A stretch of 17,787 nt of DNA, from the NCBI GenBank assembly GCA_000729835.1, contig JFHB01000356.1, forward strand, positions 1 through 17,787. The letters run 5' to 3'. A model generated the notes under the pieces. That model was not told the origin of the DNA. It made no database searches and was given only the letters and a program-made list of their open reading frames with translations. Origin of the DNA: Atkinsonella hypoxylon (Eukaryota; Ascomycota; Sordariomycetes; Hypocreales; Clavicipitaceae). The position numbers and the translations under genes were made by a program. Shown here in pieces: positions 8,700 through 17,787 of the stretch; position 1 is the stretch's first letter; each line of letters begins with the position of its first letter.

Positions 8700-9580
8700 T
8701 ATAATTGGATTTTAAGAGAGGTTTTATAACTAGTTGCTTTAGAATTCCTAGCTGTATAGGGATAGAAGCCGGCTTAGCATCTAGCATTTTGAATCTTTCT
8801 AGGGCTTTAAGGATGTATTAAGATTGATGGATTTTAATAGACCTTTTAGACCTATTATAGGTGATTTAAACGCCTAGAAAGAATTCTGCTGGTTCTCTAT
8901 CTTCTATTAGATAAGCTTTATGTAATAACTTCTTTAGCTTGTTAATATAGCTTAGATTTAGACCAATTAGAAGACAGTTATCTACGTAAGTAGCAATATA
9001 CATAGATGTAGCTGGGTTATAAAAGACTGCTAGGTCTAATATAAGAGGTTTAAATCTATGCTTTTAAAGTAATTCTGTTAGAATTTGCTGCTATTCTCTA
9101 GGACTTTGCTTTAAACTATAGAGGGATTTTTCTAGCTTAATTACTTAGTCTTTAGAAGGCCTGTAATTACAGCTTTTTAGTAGCTTAGCTACTAATAGCG
9201 ATACTTGCTCTGCAAATTCAACGAATCTATCTAGGATTTCTATATAAATAGCTTCTTTTAGCTTGCTATTTAAAAACGCTTCTATAAAGTCGATTTGCTT
9301 GACTTCCTAGTTATTAAAAGCTGCAAGAGCTAATAATATACGCTAGCTAGGAGGAATACTAGTTGCAGCAAAGGTCTTTAGGTAATCTTAACCTTCTATT
9401 TACATAAATCCCTTAGCAACAAGGCGGGCCTTATATTTTAAAGGATTATTTTCTTTATCCTTTTTTAGCCTATAGATAAGCCTATTCTTTAGAACTCTTT
9501 AGCCCTTAGGTACTTAGTCTTTCCCTATAAATTTAAAGGTTCCAGCAGCTAATAGCTGCTTAAATTCGCTATAGGTAGCT
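8700..9580 (-). pseudogene. Reverse transcriptase region of copia B
   Basis: Reading leftward: Lys-Ala-Arg-Leu-Val-Ala-Lys-Gly-Phe, Ile-Asp-Phe-Ile-Glu-Ala-Phe-Leu (Gly lost), Lys-Ser-Leu-Tyr-Ser-Leu-Lys-Gln-Ser-Pro-Arg (Gly to Ser) and Tyr-Val-Asp-Asn at 8977-8988. Many stops coincide with stops in A, but substitutions are partly private to each copy. Confidence 0.88.
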
Positions 9581-10009
9581 TCTATCCAATGCTGCTTAGC
9601 AGAGCTTTTTAGGGCTTGCTTCTATATATTAGGAAGTTCATCCTTATTACTATTAGAAGTAATAGCTGCTTTAGTCCTTGCCTTAAAGCATAGATCCTTA
9701 ATTAAGGAAAATATATCTCCATCTAAATCTATAGCATCAGCATTAGCTTTAGCTTCTATAGGTTCTATATTAGCCTAAGGGGCTTCTATAGATATAGGGG
9801 CTTTAGGGGCCTCTATAGCTTCTATAGGGTTGCTTAGTAGAAGAGCTTAATCTACAGGTTCTAGTGGATAATTCAGCACATCTAGATAACTAGGATAAGG
9901 ATACTTAGGAGTATAATTATCTTCTAATTGCTGCTAGTTATCGATTTCTCCCTCTAAAGGATTATCTACTATAGAACCAATAGGAACCTTAGGGATACTC
10001 TATAAAATA

Positions 10010-10930
10010 GGACCTATTTCTTCTATAATTTTAACAAAGCTAGTCTTTATAATAGCTCGTTTAGAGGGGATATATATTAGATATATATTAGAATCTAGTG
10101 TAGCTAAAAGTCTACTAGGAATAGTTCTTTTAGCTAGCTTCTGCAACCTAGATCTCTATTCTAATAGGATTAGAACTTCGCAATAGGAGCCTATAGCTCT
10201 AATTTTAGAAAAATTAGGCTTATAGGTCTTAGAAGGCTCTAAATTAGCTAAATATAGCTGTTTAGGACTTAGTGGTTTAGTACTATTCGCAGTAGTATTA
10301 ACTAAATCCACTATAGCAGAAAGGATATAAGACTATAGATATAGAGGTAATTATAACCACTATAGGGTAGCACGCAAACGGTCTAGAAGTACCCTTATAG
10401 CTCTCTCTATTAGCCTATTCTATTTATAAATATAGGGGTAAGAGGTGCTAAAGTAAATACCCTTAGAAGATAGCTAAGCTTGCAACCTAGTATTAATTTC
10501 TGTACTACTATTAAAATAAAGGTGTTTAGGGTAGCAGTTATACTGGTTTTTTAATTCCTTAAAGAAGCCTTTAATATAGCTATAGAGAGTAAAACCCTCT
10601 TTATTAGCTAGATTAAAAGACCACTTATACTGTAATTTTCTATTAATTAGAAAAAGAACTAGAGGCCTTTTATTGTACAGTATAGGCTCTATTTTAACGG
10701 TATCTCCCTCTATAATATCTAAATATCTAGGGGGGTTAGGAATAGTATGCTTGCTAGGTCTTCTAACAGCTTTAGCTTAGTTGTAAGCTAGGCAGTTAAA
10801 ATCCTTTTCCTTAATTTTTGTAAAATTAGGAATACCTTTAGTAATAGAAGCAGTCTTCTTTAGTAAAGGGAGTCCTATATGCCCTAATCTAACGTGCTAA
10901 GTAGCAGCTAATTCTAGGAGCTTCTTATAG
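10010..10930 (-). pseudogene. Integrase region of copia B
   Basis: The zinc-binding His 778 (10894-10896) and His 783 (10879-10881) are both kept in His-Val-Arg-Leu-Gly-His, unlike A. The catalytic core and the C-terminal block follow as in A, with stops at corresponding Gln and Trp sites. Confidence 0.85.
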
Positions 10931-11549
10931 AAAGAAGAAGTAGTAATAGGAGAATTACTACTAGAATTATTATTAAAGCTAGCTTCCTGTTGCTCTCTAT
11001 CTTGCTAGATCTCTTAAGAACTACGGGCCTCGTTTAAGGGATCTAGACAGCTATTTCCTCCAATATCCAGCAACTTAGGATTTAGACCTTCTAAATCCCT
11101 ATTATTAGAAGGAATCTAACTAGAAGCCCGTTTAGGAACTAGGGCTAATAGCTCTATAGCATTGTTATTAGTATTATCTTCTTCTTCTTTAAAATTAGAT
11201 AATTCTTTAATTTAGCTATATTCCTTAGGATTAAAACTAGGCTGTTAAGGGATTTAAACCTCTATAGGATAACTAGCATTATAACCGCTATTATAACTAT
11301 TGCTAGTAAATCCTATATAAGAGAGATTTACGTGGTTTTTACACACTCTAGAGGTCTCTTGCCCCTTAAGCTGTAAGAAGAAACTATACTTTTTGGGATT
11401 TAGAAGCCTACAGCAGCTTCTATTAGCTAGAAATAGCTAATTTCTAAGGAGAGTGCCCCCTATTAAATAGTGCTTTAGACCACTAATTAGGTTAGTATCT
11501 AAACCTAGGTAATATAGAGCATCCTTTAGAGCTAAAGGCCTATATTTAG

Positions 11550-13227
11550 CTGGATTTATACTAACTAGTACCTAGAATACAGCAGTTCCCTGTCCTTTAG
11601 GATAAATAGAACCTCCTCTAGTAGCAATAGGCGCGGTTTTACCCTTTTTTATAGGCTTAAAAATCCTAAAAAATGCCTTATTATTAACTATATAATAGGT
11701 AGAACCTATATTGTATAGTAAGGAGTTTTTAATTATTTTATTAGAATAGTTAAAAGAAGGGGTATTATTACTAGTAGTACTAGTATTACTAGTAGTGGAT
11801 TCTGTATCTAAATCGTAAGAATTATCACTACTAGAACTGCTAGAATCATTAGATTCTATAGTATCCTAGTTGCTAGTAGATAGGTTATAACAACCTATAG
11901 TAAAAGCAGCTTCTCTATCCTTATTCCTAGAGTTTTTGTTACTTCTTCTTCGGCCCTTCTACTTCTTCTTATTCTTAGAGGCTTTATCTGTATCTTTAGA
12001 GGCATTAGAATTATTAGAATTAGAATCGTTAGAATTCTTCTTCTAATTGGGAGGATTCTTTCCTTAATTAGCCTTATTATTATTAGAACTATTAGAAGCC
12101 TTATAACTAAGAGCTTTAGATATAGAGGAGCTTTTATCTCTTTGTTCTTCTAATAAATTAGCTATAAGGAACTGTAAATTTAGCATTTTTACAGATAGAC
12201 CTTGTGCTCTAGTAGCTCTAATAGAATATTGCTGCCTTTTAGCCTAGCTAGAGAAGGTCTTCTTTAAAGCATTAATATAATAATTTACCTAGTCAATAGG
12301 ATTAATAGCTACACTATAGAGCTGTAATCTAGCTAGTAAATTATTAAATTTAGCATTAAAGGCCTCTAAAGATCCCTTATAGTTCGAAAACGATAAGTTG
12401 TAATAACTAGTATATAGCGTACTACGTTGTATTTCAGCACTCTGCAAATATTGCCTAACTAGAACGTTATAGGCATCTATAGAGGACTTATGCTAGCTTA
12501 TAGCAGCTTAAGGTCTAGATTAGCAACTATCTCTTATAATTATAAGGATAATAGCTTGTTCTAAATCTACTAAAGTACTAGCTATACTAGGATTATTAAT
12601 AAATTAAGGGAATCCTAGTGCCCTAAATTGAATAGTTAAAGCTTACTTCTACTGTTTAAAATTTTTAGGGCCTTTTAGCTTAGCAGCCTCTAGAATTAAG
12701 TGGATCTTCTTATTTAGCTCTTTTATAGTGCCTTTATTAAAAGCAGGCAGAAAAGTAGCACTATTAGAACTAAAAGGTTTAGGGGCTTTAAAAGAGACTT
12801 TAGAAGCTCTTTTAGAAGTAATAGGATCTACTACCTTAGAGGGAGACCCTATTAAGAGATTACCTATAGATGTAATTATAGTATCTAATTTACTTAGTAA
12901 ATTAGCTATATTACCTTTATTTTAGCTTTATTTTGCTTCACTATGCCTAATGAATCTATTTAGGGTCTCTTGTTGCTTATCTATTTAAGCTTTTAGATTA
13001 GCTTAAACATTATAGACTTACAATACTCTTTTAGAAGCTAATCTAGCTTCTTTTAGAGCCTTCTTAGCTATATAATCTTCTTTATTAGAAGAGGAATCTA
13101 CTAGCTAAGGGGGGGATCTAGCTGGACTAGGAAAGCTAGTAGCAGCAGCTGGATTAGCTAGTGTACTAGAACTACTACCCCGTTTAGGGCTTGTGCTCTT
13201 TCCTTTGCCTGTTCCTTTTAGTGCTAT
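11550..13227 (-). pseudogene. Gag and protease region of copia B
   Basis: Inverted counterpart of A's 1946-3600. It opens with Ala-Leu-Lys-Gly-Thr-Gly-Lys-Gly-Lys, then the gag core, the Ser/Asn/Lys-rich linker and the protease site with Asn at 11710-11712 instead of Asp. Two extra codons appear near the N-terminus compared with A. No CCHC knuckle is visible, as in A. Confidence 0.8.
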
Positions 13228-14163
13228 TTTAAGGGTTTAAAAAGTAGCTAATTTAACGCTCTTTTATAGCTAATTATAGCTAAATTACAGTAGAAATAGT
13301 AGTAAATAACAGTAATAACCTCTACTAGATATTAATAGATTGCTCTATTATAGGCCTAGAAGTGCCCTATATCTTTAGAAATTATACTAAGATTTTTCTC
13401 TAATTTCTTTCGTAATAGGTATAACGGGCTCTAAAGGCTGCATTGTATTGCGATCTGTATATACATACAATTTGTATAGCAGACTAGATTAACAAGCAGT
13501 CGCGAGGGGCATAAAACATAGGTCCTAGCTATTTTTAGCTAAAAAATTCAGGAGATTCTTCTCCAATTAGGTTCTAACAAATTAGTGGAGACCTAAGCAC
13601 AGCCAATTTAGGGATATCTAGCTAATTTCTACTTTAAAATCCTAACTAGTGGGATTACTACATAAATTAATTCTGTAACCGAAAACACAGGAATATCTAA
13701 CAGCAACAAGAGCTGTTAGGCGTGCACTACAAATTGTAGTATAGCTACTAATAGAGGTGCATAGGGTGCACAATATAACAACAATAACAAGCGATGTAGT
13801 GCAGCGCTAAGCTTATTTCTTAATAGAAATAATTAATTAGGTAGTGCCTAATAAAACAATTCGCAGTGCAAATGTAATGTGTGTAGATATATATATTTTA
13901 ATGTTGCGCAACAATAGAACCTAGCTATTAAGAATAGCTTTAAAAGTGTGTATGTATAGGGTGTATAGAGTGCAGGAGGTATAGGGTGGGCAGAATAAAA
14001 ACACCAGTATAGTAGCTAGCGATGTATGTGCAGCAGGTATTAATAGCTTCCAGCAAGCTACTAATAGCAGCAATAGCTGCTAGCGCAGGTCTTAATATAG
14101 CTTCTAGTGGGTAATACAGTACACAATAGTAGATTTCAGCGGGCTAACAGCTTGCAGATAGGT
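13228..14163 (-). other. Long untranslated leader of element B
   Basis: 936 bases between gag and PBS, inverted counterpart of 1025-1945, with no supported ORF. Similarity to A is high, including the 13-base palindrome around 13728-13740, but the palindrome at A's 1725-1736 is partly eroded here. Confidence 0.7.
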
Positions 14164-14180
14164 CTTCCGGGCTTATAACC
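14164..14180 (-). other. Primer binding site of element B
   Basis: The reverse complement is identical to A's 1008-1024 and sits directly inside the LTR edge. It fits half-tRNA priming from the anticodon arm of initiator tRNA-Met with one TpG to TpA change. Confidence 0.75.
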
Positions 14181-14876
14181 TATTGAAAATAATAGGGATT
14201 ACAGGACTAGATATCTAAGAGGGTAGTAGTCTCTTAGATTTAGCACCTATAATTGCTCCTAGCAATTATTACGTAGTGGAAGCAGCAGCGGCCTAAATTA
14301 AGCTGTAGTGTATAGTATAGATTACGTAGAGGCAGTAGATAACTATAATAATAGTGGTATCTTATATTAAGAGCGCTATAACGAATAAGTAAGGGTAAGA
14401 TCTTAAATCTTTCTAGTCCCTTATAGACCCTCTAACTATATTAGTAGGCTGTAGTTGCTAGAAGAGGCTTATAGGCTACTTTATAATTTCCGCAAAAAGA
14501 TTTACTATATAAAAACAAAAAAATCAACTTATAGCTATATAAACGAGACACCTATGTGCACAATTTAACAAATTCCACTAATAACAAGCAACCCTTATAA
14601 GCAACTCTATCCAACAATTATACTATTAGATAGCCCTAATTCTTAGCTTTTAAATAGTATACTTCTTGAATTTCTACTATTGCTAGTTGTAGAGAAAATC
14701 GCAGTTAAAGTTAACTATAGGTTAGGTAACTTTGCCTTAGTCGATTCTAGATGTTTTGCATCTAGTAACAGCGATATCTCTACCAAAAATCAACGTAACA
14801 AGACCTAATAAGGGTCACGTGATAGAGCAACTAGTAGGCATAAAAATAGGCTATACAGGGTAGCTTATTTTTAACA
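14181..14876 (-). repeat. 5' LTR of copia element B
   Basis: 696 bases, read leftward from TGTTA (14876) to CAATA (14181). It aligns with both LTRs of A and has a small net insertion of about 3 bases, part of it near 14210-14216. Gypsy pol sequence begins immediately at 14877. The partner LTR lies outside the window to the left. Confidence 0.93.
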
Positions 14877-14881
14877 ATAAT
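14877..14881. repeat. Predicted target-site duplication of element B (right copy, ATAAT)
   Basis: These five bases directly abut the outer end of B's LTR. By analogy with A, an ATAAT copy should flank B's other LTR, which lies outside the window. Mutation may have blurred it. Confidence 0.5.
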
Positions 14882-15560
14882 ATTTATTGTAATAAAGGTA
14901 TTATTTCTATGCCTAAAGACTAGTATATAAGAGTAAATCTAGTAAATAAATAGTAGAAGCAGCTAAAACCTATCTAAATCTACCTACTAGAAGCTAAAGA
15001 TAAAGCTAAATTAGATAAGGTTTATAATAAGCTATATTTAAGTAGAAAAATATTATATTTAAACAACTTAGTAGCTATAGTTTACCTAGCCTTTATAGTG
15101 TAAATTAAAACCTTAATAGAAAGGAAAGAATAAGTTATAGTTAATATAAAGCTACTTAATAGTGTAGTAATGCTAAATGTATACCTCTTACTAGATTAAT
15201 TAGATATTATAGTAGATATATATAGTAAGAAGATGTTTTTACTCTTTAATATATTAGGGTTTTTCTACTAGCTTTCTATAAGATAAAAGCATTAATCTTA
15301 TATAGTAGTAATATTAAAATAAAGATTAAAAGCATTAAATATAGCGCTTATAGGCTTTAAGAATGCACTAGCTTTTACTTAATAGTATATAGACTAATTA
15401 TTTTAAAAGCATTAATATTTTATATAAATCTATATTAATAACATTATTATATTCTTTAACTCTACTAAAGACTACCTTATATACCTTAATATAGTCTTAT
15501 TAATTCTAGAGAAAAATAAGTTAATAATAGCTATAAAGAAGTTATTTATAGACTACTTAG
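14879..15560 (+). pseudogene. Gypsy reverse transcriptase region
   Basis: The pre-RT block (Gly-Ile-Ile-Ser-Met-Pro-Lys) is followed by Val-Ile-Val-Asn-Ile-Lys-Leu-Leu-Asn (family VVVDIRxLN, Asp to Asn), Asp-Ile-Ile-Val-Asp-Ile, Gly-Phe-Phe-Tyr, Gly-Phe-Lys-Asn-Ala and Tyr-Ile-Asn-Asn-Ile-Ile-Ile-Phe. Both Asp of the YVDD box are Asn. Downstream, Leu-Leu-Gly-Phe-Ile-Ile-Asn-Ser matches the LLGxxV/I segment after the box. Confidence 0.88.
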
Positions 15561-15939
15561 CTATTTAGCTGTTAGGTTTTATTATTAATAGTAATAGAAT
15601 TACTAATATAAATAATAAACTAAAAGCTTTTTAAAAACTTAAGTTTTTAGTAAATCTTTTAAATCTAAAGACCTTTATTAATATAGCTAGCTTTTTATAG
15701 AAAAGTATTCTATAGTTTAATATATAAATTTACTTACTATAGAAATAAAAGACTACTTTACTATAAAAGCTTTATAAAAAAAGCTTAGCTAATAGTTTAC
15801 TTAAACTAATATACTAAAAAAAAGCTTAAGAAGTAATGTTTTTACTAAAACCTAAAAAAAAGAAAGTATTCTAAGAGGTAAAAGTATACTTTAATAAAAA
15901 TACTATTTTATAGCACTATAACTCTAGTAAGTATTTATT

Positions 15940-16380
15940 CTTTAAAGTTAATACTTATAAGGAAGAATTTAGGCTCTTTATCTTTTAGCTTATAGATAAA
16001 TAGAATAGTTATAGTATATTTAATAAAGACATTAAAAATAACTAGCTTTAACTAATTCTTTTTCTCTTAAGATATACTTTTAACCTAAAGAAATATTATA
16101 GATTAACTAAGGTAAAAGTAGCTATAATTATATAAAGTGTTTAAAAACTATAGAAAATAGTTTAATTTAACTACTACACTATTAATATTATTATAGACTA
16201 CTTATTAGTAAAAAGGATTATTAAATATACCTTACTTACTACAATAGATCTAGATAAAGCTAACCTAAAATTAGCTAAAGTAGCTAATTATTTATTACAA
16301 TTTAACCTAAGAGTTTTCTATATACTAAAAGTACTAAATATAGTGCTAAATATACTCTTTAGGTTGCTAGTTATAGTTTT
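15940..16380 (+). pseudogene. Gypsy RNase H region
   Basis: Tyr-Tyr-Arg-Leu-Thr-Lys-Val-Lys-Val-Ala corresponds to the family's YxPTELEVA block. It is followed by Ile-Ile-Asp-Tyr (family TDH) and Lys-Ala-Asn-Leu-Lys-Leu, and ends in Leu-Asn-Thr-Leu-Phe-Arg-Leu (family VPDALSRL). Several of the acidic residues have become Lys or Asn. Confidence 0.82.
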
Positions 16381-16639
16381 ATACTAAAAGAAGGCTTATA
16401 ATAGTAAATTTAATAAGCTTAATATAAGTATATTTTTTACTAAAGAATATAGTGCTATAGCAGTATTAAATAAAGGTTTAAAAGAGGAAATTATTTAAGG
16501 CTATAGTTTTAATTTAAAGCTTAGTAGAATTATAGAAGGTATTAAGGACTTTTATAAAAAGTAGGCTTAATAAAATTAATAATAAAGACTAAGGATTTTA
16601 CTATATAAATAGGCCCTATAAGACAATAGGCTTTTATAC

Positions 16640-17787
16640 TATTATAATAGAAAAGGTCTATTTTAACTAAATATACCTATAAAGGTTGTAGAATTTATTC
16701 TTAAAATAGTCTATAACAATTAAAACTATTTTAGTACCTATAGAATAGTAGTAGAATTGTAAGCAGTTTACTTTCTATAAATATATAAGTAGATTTAAAC
16801 CTATATTACTTACTGCTATACCTATAAAGAAAACGCAATTAACTATTATAAGCTGTTAAAGGAATTAAGGTTATTAGAGTTAGTTTTAATGCTTTTCTAT
16901 ATAATTTTACTTAATTTTATTACTAATATACCTAAAGTTAGCTTAATAAACACTCTATAGCAAAAAGATAGATATAGTTTCTATAACTTACTATATTTAG
17001 TAAATTACTTATTTAGTAAGTAAATAATCCTTATACTTAAGTATACAATATATACAGTAGAAATTTAGGTAGAACTACTCTTATAGATACTATATTTATT
17101 AAACTAAAGCCTTTTTAAGTAGATTATAAGTAACTAAAATCTAAAGTTTATTTCTAATATCTAAAGAAGTATATTTACCTAAATTAAAAGTAAATTGCTT
17201 ATAGCTATAGCTTACTACCTATAGATAAATAGAACAGCTAAATAGAAAAATTAAATAGTTATTATTACTATTTAATACTATATAGTTATAAATCTAAATA
17301 TACTATAGACTATAATACTTCTAGTACTATAGCACTAACTTAATAATATAGTAGCAGCTAGTATAGAGATTTCTTTTAATAAACTTATATATAGTTTCTA
17401 ACTAGCTACTATTGTTAATTTAATCTAGTTAAATAATATTCTTAGCAATAGAATAGATATAAGTAATATAGCTATACTTTAGAAGCTATACTAGTAAGAG
17501 GTAGAAATAGCTATTAGTATAGTAAATACCTTAAATAAGATTAAATATAACGCTTAGTATAAATCTATTAACATTAAAGTAGAGAATATAGTTTACCTAT
17601 AATTATACTAAGGATATATACTTCTAGGAAAGCTAAAAAAGAAATAGTCTTCTTAATAAATAAAGCTATATAAAGTTTTTATAAAAGTAAGCTTATTATT
17701 ATTTTACTTAGATTTCTTACTAGATTTATATATATACTTAGTAGTATTAGTAGCTTACCTTTAGAAGCTAAAATAGAGTAAGAACTC
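16640..17787 (+). pseudogene. Gypsy integrase region (C-terminus cut by window end)
   Basis: The zinc module survives as Cys-Tyr-Thr-Tyr near 16814-16825; its His and second Cys positions are mostly Tyr or Asn. In the core the three acidic residues are replaced: Asn at 16913-16915, Asn at 17132-17134 (family SDRD) and Lys at 17240-17242 (family TDGQTE). The last two are 36 positions apart, the expected DDE spacing. After 17540 an Ile-Asn-Ile-Lys-Val-Glu-Asn-Ile-Val-Tyr-Leu block matches the family's KVGDxVYL, then Gly-Lys-Leu-Lys-Lys-Lys and a terminal Val-Ala-Tyr-Leu. Whether a chromodomain follows cannot be seen. Confidence 0.85.

Larger units (their letters stand above)
8126..13227 (-). 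pseudogene. Copia B gag-pol polyprotein, RIP-killed and interrupted by A
   Basis: The frame starts at an ATA (13225-13227 on the minus strand), read as a former ATG as in A, and stays in one phase for 1,700 codons to the A insertion, then continues at 314-164. Checked anchors in phase: protease Asn 506, integrase His 778 and His 783, RT YVDN at 1414-1417, and the open RNase H stretch. Numbering against A shifts by -1, 0, +3 and +7 along the protein, so the copies differ by several indels that are all multiples of three. In gag B is more damaged than A (for example Gln to stop and several Glu to Lys, Gly to Ser). In RNase H B is less damaged. Non-functional. Confidence 0.92.
315..14876. repeat. 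Giant inverted repeat made by elements A and B
   Basis: Arm 315-7031 (plus) matches arm 14876-8121 (minus) over about 6.7 kb with small indels. The loop is 7032-8120, about 1.09 kb, consisting of the end of A's pol, its 3' untranslated region and 3' LTR. A further inverted pair, 1-314 against 7027-7340, comes from the displaced end of B. The arrangement is a by-product of same-family insertion in the opposite orientation. Confidence 0.93.
8126..14876 (-). mobile_element. Copia element B, main part (5' LTR to RNase H)
   Basis: Reading leftward from 14876: LTR, PBS, leader, gag, protease, integrase, RT and most of RNase H. It is the same family as A, recognisable along its whole length in inverted orientation. 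Together with 1-314 it accounts for about 7.07 kb; by comparison with A the missing 3' end is about 780 bases. It inserted into the pol of the gypsy element at 14877 onward. It is dead: many in-frame stops, and protease and RT active-site Asp codons are Asn. Confidence 0.95.
14877..17787 (+). mobile_element. Ty3/gypsy retrotransposon fragment, interrupted by copia B
   Basis: The order RT, RNase H, integrase marks Ty3/gypsy. The 5' side (LTR, gag, protease, start of pol) is missing here and should lie beyond B's 3' LTR, left of the window. The 3' LTR should lie right of it. The first bases after B, ATAAT at 14877-14881, are the predicted target duplication of B. This element is more AT-rich than the copia copies, with CpG and CpA almost gone, which fits it being the oldest layer. 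Confidence 0.92.
14879..17787 (+). pseudogene. Ty3/gypsy pol: RT, RNase H and integrase, RIP-killed
   Basis: One phase can be followed from 14879 to the window end with no net frameshift, despite dozens of TAG and TAA codons. RT includes the Val-Tyr-Leu-Leu-Leu-Asp block, a Phe-Phe-Tyr motif, a Gly-Phe-Lys-Asn-Ala block (fungal gypsy GYKNSPAY) and Tyr-Ile-Asn-Asn at 15431-15442 where YVDD is expected. RNase H follows at about 15950-16370. Integrase starts near 16640 and the last residues resemble the Val-Ala-His-Leu-Glu end found in many fungal gypsy integrases, so little of pol is missing on the right. All recognisable catalytic residues of integrase are substituted. Non-functional. Confidence 0.9.

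Noticed and set aside
12728..12925. Plus-strand 65-codon ORF
   Set aside because: It is the antisense shadow of B's gag, near-identical to the shadow at 2242-2433.
14164..14180. Possible tRNA fragment (anticodon-arm-like sequence)
   Set aside because: No D, T or acceptor arms surround it, and it sits exactly at the LTR edge in both copia copies, so it is the primer binding site.
315..14876. Inverted arms read as a DNA transposon or Helitron/Maverick-like element with huge terminal inverted repeats
   Set aside because: Each arm is internally a complete LTR retrotransposon in its own orientation with PBS and LTRs, and the ACTTC duplication delimits A alone rather than the pair.
1..17787. Mitochondrial or plasmid origin suggested by high A+T
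   Set aside because: The whole window is accounted for by nuclear-type LTR retrotransposons with target duplications and RIP; no mitochondrial genes, rRNA or tRNA are present.

Overview
The window contains no intact host gene. It is a stack of three dead LTR retrotransposons, one inserted inside another, in AT-rich DNA. The organism is most likely a filamentous ascomycete (Pezizomycotina). The main reason is the damage pattern, which matches repeat-induced point mutation (RIP): CpA and TpG are heavily depleted and TpA is in excess. In-frame TAG and TAA codons fall where relatives carry Gln or Trp, and several catalytic Asp codons have become Asn, yet there is almost no frameshifting. I see no host CDS, rRNA, tRNA, CRISPR array or operon.

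Layout. (1) 1-314, minus strand: the 3' end of copia element B, comprising the last codons of pol and part of the 3' untranslated region. (2) 315-8120, plus strand: complete copia element A, with a 5' LTR (315-1007), PBS (1008-1024), long leader, single gag-pol frame (1946-7177), polypurine tract (7421-7427) and 3' LTR (7428-8120). It is flanked by the 5-bp target-site duplication ACTTC (310-314 and 8121-8125). (3) 8126-14876, minus strand: the rest of element B, with RNase H, RT, integrase, protease and gag read leftward, then leader, PBS (14164-14180) and 5' LTR (14181-14876). (4) 14877-17787, plus strand: the 3' two-thirds of the pol of a more eroded Ty3/gypsy element. It starts abruptly at B's LTR and runs off the window end near the end of its integrase.

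History inferred from the nesting: the gypsy element landed first, B inserted into its pol, then A (same family as B, opposite orientation) inserted into B's RNase H region. A and B now form an inverted repeat with arms of about 6.7 kb (315-7031 against 14876-8121) around a loop of about 1.1 kb.

Each polyprotein once encoded the usual retrotransposon set. For copia the order is gag, protease, integrase, RT, RNase H. For gypsy it is RT, RNase H, integrase. All three frames are closed by many stops and carry substituted active-site residues, so none can be autonomous. I found no new gene system. The points of interest are the architecture, the mosaic RIP, the in-frame indels separating A and B, and the conserved, unusually long copia leader.
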